Assembly (NCBI GenBank): GCA_905221605.1
Contig: CAJNDS010002455.1
Location: 1-64,000, forward strand
Direction of reading: 5' to 3'
From: Symbiodinium natans
Taxonomy: Eukaryota; Sar; Dinophyceae; Suessiales; Symbiodiniaceae
Length of the DNA stretch: 64,000 nt
Shown here piece by piece: positions 60,785 to 64,000 of this stretch. The position numbers and the translations under genes were made by a program. Below the pieces are notes generated by a model. It made no database searches. It had not been told where the DNA came from and saw only the letters and a program-made list of their open reading frames with translations. How positions within the stretch are numbered: position 1 is the stretch's first letter; every line of letters starts with the position of its first letter.

Positions 60785-60888
60785 GCGTGGGATTTTGGGG
60801 GTTTTGGGGGTTTAGGGGTTTCAGAGCGGGTTTAGGGTTAGTAGGGTTAGTAGGGTTATGGGTTTTTTGGAACCATGCGCGATTCAGA

Positions 60889-61322
60889 AACTGGACGCGA
60901 TTCAGGAAACCAGGGTTCAGGAAACCAGGATTCAGGAAACTGCGCGATTCAGGAAACCAGGATTCAGGAAACCACGCGATTCAGGAAACTGCGCGATTCA
61001 GGAAACTGTTTTCCCGCGATTCAGGAAACCTCGGTTCAGGAAACCACAAGATTCAGGAAACTGAAAACACGCGATTCAGGAAACCGCACGATTCAGGAAA
61101 CTGACAGCACGCGATTCAGGAAACTGCGCGATTCAGGAAACTGCGCGATTCAGGAAACTGCGCGATTCAGGAAACCAGCGGATTCAGGAAACCACGCGAT
61201 TCAGGAAACTGCTCGATTCAGGAAACTGCGCGATTCAGGAAACTGCACGATTCAGGAAACTGCGCGATTCAGGAAACCACGCGATTCAGGAAACCATGCG
61301 ATTCAGGAAACCGCGCGATTCG
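60889..61322. repeat. GATTCAGGAAAC minisatellite (5' arm of last intron)
   Basis: Nearly thirty copies of a 15-19 bp unit, GCGCGATTCAGGAAACT and variants. The reverse complement GTTTCCTGAATC recurs at 63540-64000. Confidence 0.95.
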
Positions 61323-61329
61323 GGCCTGT

Positions 61330-63105
61330 TGAAATGTGGGGGGCTGCTTTGTGACACTAACCGTTCAAGCGCATTGGGCTCCAGCAGCCATTCAAGCAAC
61401 AGCATTGGGCTCCAGCCTGTTGAAACTGGGTCTCGGAAAAGGGGGATGATAGCGTCCAGGACAAGGCTGCTTTGTGACACTAGCCATTCAAGCGCATTGG
61501 GCTCCAGCAGCCATTCAAGCAACAGCAGCAACAGCATTGGGCTCCAGCCTGTTGAAACTGGGTCTCGGGGGGGGGGGGATGATAGCGTCCAGGACAAGGC
61601 TGCTTTGTGACACTAACCATTCAAGCAACAGCATTGGGCTCCAGCAGCCATTCAAGCAACAGCATTATTGGGCTCCAGCCTGTTGAAACTGGGTCTCGGG
61701 GGGGGGGGGGGCTCCAGCCTGTTGAAACTGGGTCTCGAGGGGGGGGGATGATAGCGTCCATTGGGCTCCAGCAGCCATTCAAGCAACAGCATTGGGCTCC
61801 AGCCTGTTGAAATTGGGTTCTCGCGGGGGGGGGGGGGGGGGGATGATAGCGTCCAGCACAAGGCTGCTTTGTGACACTAACCATTCAAGCAACAGCATTG
61901 GGCTCCAGCAGCCATTCAAGCAACAGCATTGGGCTCCAGCCTGTTGAAACTGGGTCTCGGGGGGGGGGGGATGATAGCGTCCAGGACAAGGCTGCTTTGT
62001 GACACTAACCATTCAAGCAACAGCATTGGGCTCCAGCAGCCCTTCAAGCAACAGCATTGGGCTCCATCCTGTTGAAACTGGGTGTCGGGGGGTGGGGGTG
62101 GGGGATGATAGCGTCCAGGACAAGGCTGCTTTGTGACACTAACCATTCAAGCAACAGCATTGGGCTCCAGCAGCCCTTCAAGCAACAGCATTGGGCTCCA
62201 GCCTGTTGAAACTGGGTGTCGCGGGGGGGGATGATAGCGTCCAGGACCAGGCTTCCTTGTGACACTAACCATTCAAGCAACAGCATTGGGCTCCAGCAGC
62301 CATTCAAGCAACAGCATTGGGCTCCATCCTGTTGAAACTGGCTGTCGCGGGGGGGGGGGGGGGGGATGATAGCGTCCAGGACCAGGCTGCTTTGTGACAC
62401 TAACCATTCAAGCAACAGCATTGGGCTCCAGCAGCCATTCAAGCAACAGCATTGGGCTCCAGCCTGTTGAAACTGGGTCTCGGGGGGGGGGGGATGATAG
62501 CGTCCAGGACAAGGCTGCTTTGTGACACTAACCATTCAAGCAACAGCATTGGGCTCCAGCAGCCATTCAAGCAACAGCATTGGGCTCCAGCCTGTTGAAA
62601 CTGGGTCTCGGGGGGGGGATGATAGCGTCCAGGACCAGGCTTCCTTGTGACACTAACCATTCAAGCAACAGCATTGGGCTCCAGCAGCCATTCAAGCAAC
62701 AGCATTGGGCTCCATCCTGTTGAAACTGGCTGTCGCGGGGGGGGGGGGGAATGATAGCGTCCAGGACAAGGCGCTTTGTGACATAACAATTCAAGCAACA
62801 GCATTGGGCTCCAGCAGCCTTCAAGCAACAGCATTGGGCTCCAGCCTGTTGAAACTGGGTGTCGGGGGGTGGGGGTGAGGGATGATAGCGTCCAGGACAA
62901 GGCTGCTTTGTGACACTAACCATTCAAGCAACAGCATTGGGCTCCAGCAGCCCTTCAAGCAACAGCATTGGGCTCCAGCCTGTTGAAAATGGGTGCGGGG
63001 GGGGGGATAGCGTCCAGGACAAGGCTGCTTTGTGACACTAACCATTCAAGCAACAGCATTGGGCTCCAGCAGCCATTCAAGCAACAGCGTTGGGCTCCAG
63101 CCTGG
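61330..63105. repeat. About 130-bp satellite with a G tract in every unit
   Basis: About 13 tandem units. Each has CATTCAAGCAACAGCATTGG twice, CTGTTGAAACTGGGTCTCG, a G tract of about 7-19 bases, then GATGATAGCGTCCAGGACAA. Chained open frames here are read-throughs. Confidence 0.95.
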
Positions 63106-63109
63106 TCAA

Positions 63110-63535
63110 GACACTGCCACCTAGACATCGTAAGTGCCGGAAGACGTTTCAAGTCAGAAGCAGAATCTTTGTACTTTACATAGTTTGATGAAGTGTGACT
63201 CCTTCATTAAGGAATTTTCCTACGAAGTAATGTTTTTCATCGTGAGGACCCTGGAACCTATAACCCTCACACCCGGAGATCCACGCGTTCTGAGTCTTTG
63301 CAATTGTTGAGCTGAATCGAGCAATGGAAAACGATTGCAACTCTCAACTGTAGGTGTCAGGTTTATACGGCAGCTTATAGGGTATACTCATAAGCCCTAA
63401 ACAGAACCTTCGCCCCAAAAACCCTGAAATTACAAGATCGCGAGCTTTTAGCCATGAATCTGAGCCGAGAGACATGTGACGACGACCGTTCTGATGAGGA
63501 CTGCTAAACCAGCTCTTTCCGAATCCACGAATCCG
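63110..63535. other. Unique intronic sequence between satellites
   Basis: No exon or array recognised; a weak CCCTAAA patch near 63390. Confidence 0.4.
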
Positions 63536-64000
63536 GCTCCTGCCATCCGCAGTTTCCGAGTCCGCGTTTTCCAGTTGCCTGAATCAGAGGTTTCCGAATC
63601 CGCGTTGTCCAGTTGCCTGAATCAGCTGTGGTTTCCGAATCCGCGTTTTCCAGTTGCCTGAATCAGCTGGTTTCCGAATCCGCGTTTTCCAGTTTCCTGA
63701 ATCAGCTGAATCCGCGTTTTCCAGTTTCCTGAATCAGCTGGTTTCCGAATCCGCGTTTTCCAGTTTCCTTAATCAGCTGGTTTCCGAATCCGCGTTTTCC
63801 AGTTTCCTGATTCAGCGGTTTCCAGTTTCCGAATCCGCGTTGTCCAGTTGCCTGAATCAGCTGTGGTTTCCGAATCCGCGTTTTCCAGTTGCCTGAATCA
63901 GCTGGTTTCCGAATCCGCGTTTTCCAGTTTCCTGAATCAGCTGAATCCGCGTTTTCCAGTTTCCTGAATCAGCTGGTTTCCGAATCCGCGTTTTCCAGTT
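63536..64000. repeat. About 39-bp repeat with GTTTCCTGAATC (3' arm)
   Basis: Units of TTTCCGAATCCGCGTTTTCC plus AGTTTCCTGAATCAGCTGG, continuing past the window end. Carries the reverse complement of the 60889-61322 unit. Confidence 0.93.

Noticed and set aside
61330-63105. CRISPR array
   Set aside because: Units are near-identical throughout with no variable spacers; it is a tandem satellite in a eukaryotic intron.
61286-63152. Chained - strand frames of 60-160 codons
   Set aside because: All are read-throughs of the 130-bp satellite and its G tract (Pro runs).
63476-63896. Ser/Phe/Glu-rich frames at the right end
   Set aside because: Translation of the 39-bp repeat.
1-64000. Dinoflagellate spliced-leader relic, tRNA or rRNA genes
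   Set aside because: I looked for the spliced-leader tail (TTTGGCTCAAG), tRNA cloverleaf motifs and rRNA landmarks and saw none; a covariance-model scan would be needed to be certain.

Overview
This window looks like nuclear DNA of a dinoflagellate (Symbiodiniaceae/Prorocentrum-like alveolate). The reasons are: short GC-rich coding islands in a sea of non-coding DNA; splice donors that are often GC or GA instead of GT; an almost constant G after the acceptor AG; and pervasive plant/alveolate-type telomere units (TTTAGGG/CCCTAAA) used as interspersed repeats. The genus is inference. No bacterial genes, rRNA, tRNA or CRISPR were seen, and the long open frames are mostly read-throughs of simple repeats.

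Main result: reading + strand islands by eye gives about 70 micro-exons (25-132 nt, roughly 4 kb in total) between 1282 and 60784. Nearly all encode recognisable pieces of cyclic nucleotide-binding (CNB) domains: N-terminal helices, the beta-roll, the phosphate-binding cassette (PBC, G-E-x-x-L...R-x-A-T/S) and the C-terminal helix. They occur in the right order, domain after domain. Codon phase is compatible at most predicted junctions. The simplest model is one giant + strand gene for a protein with at least ten consecutive CNB units (A-K below). It is open at both ends: no start codon, stop codon or effector domain is visible. It could be the regulatory part of a PKG/PKA-like kinase, a channel, or a pure cyclic-nucleotide scaffold.

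Layout: 1.3-4.4 kb end of unit A; 5-9.5 kb B; 11.1-13 kb C; 14.3-17.3 kb D; 18-26.3 kb linker and E, with a duplicated exon and two competing PBC exons; 26.4-28.3 kb F; 29.1-30.1 kb partial unit G; 30.5-38.9 kb H; 39.2-45.2 kb linker and I; 46.8-52.6 kb J; 53.9-60.8 kb K; 60.8-64 kb start of a very long intron made of satellites.

Most introns begin with a (TTTAGGG)n-type array and end with a (CCCTAAA)n-type array, so each could fold back on itself and bring its splice sites together. The last intron has the same geometry with an unrelated repeat (GATTCAGGAAAC at its start, GTTTCCTGAATC at the window end), which suggests the complementary arms matter rather than the telomere motif. Intron interiors hold many small palindromic MITE/introner-like families, several nested, plus micro- and minisatellites. 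Splice points were placed by reading frame, phase and family pattern only; transcript data would settle them.
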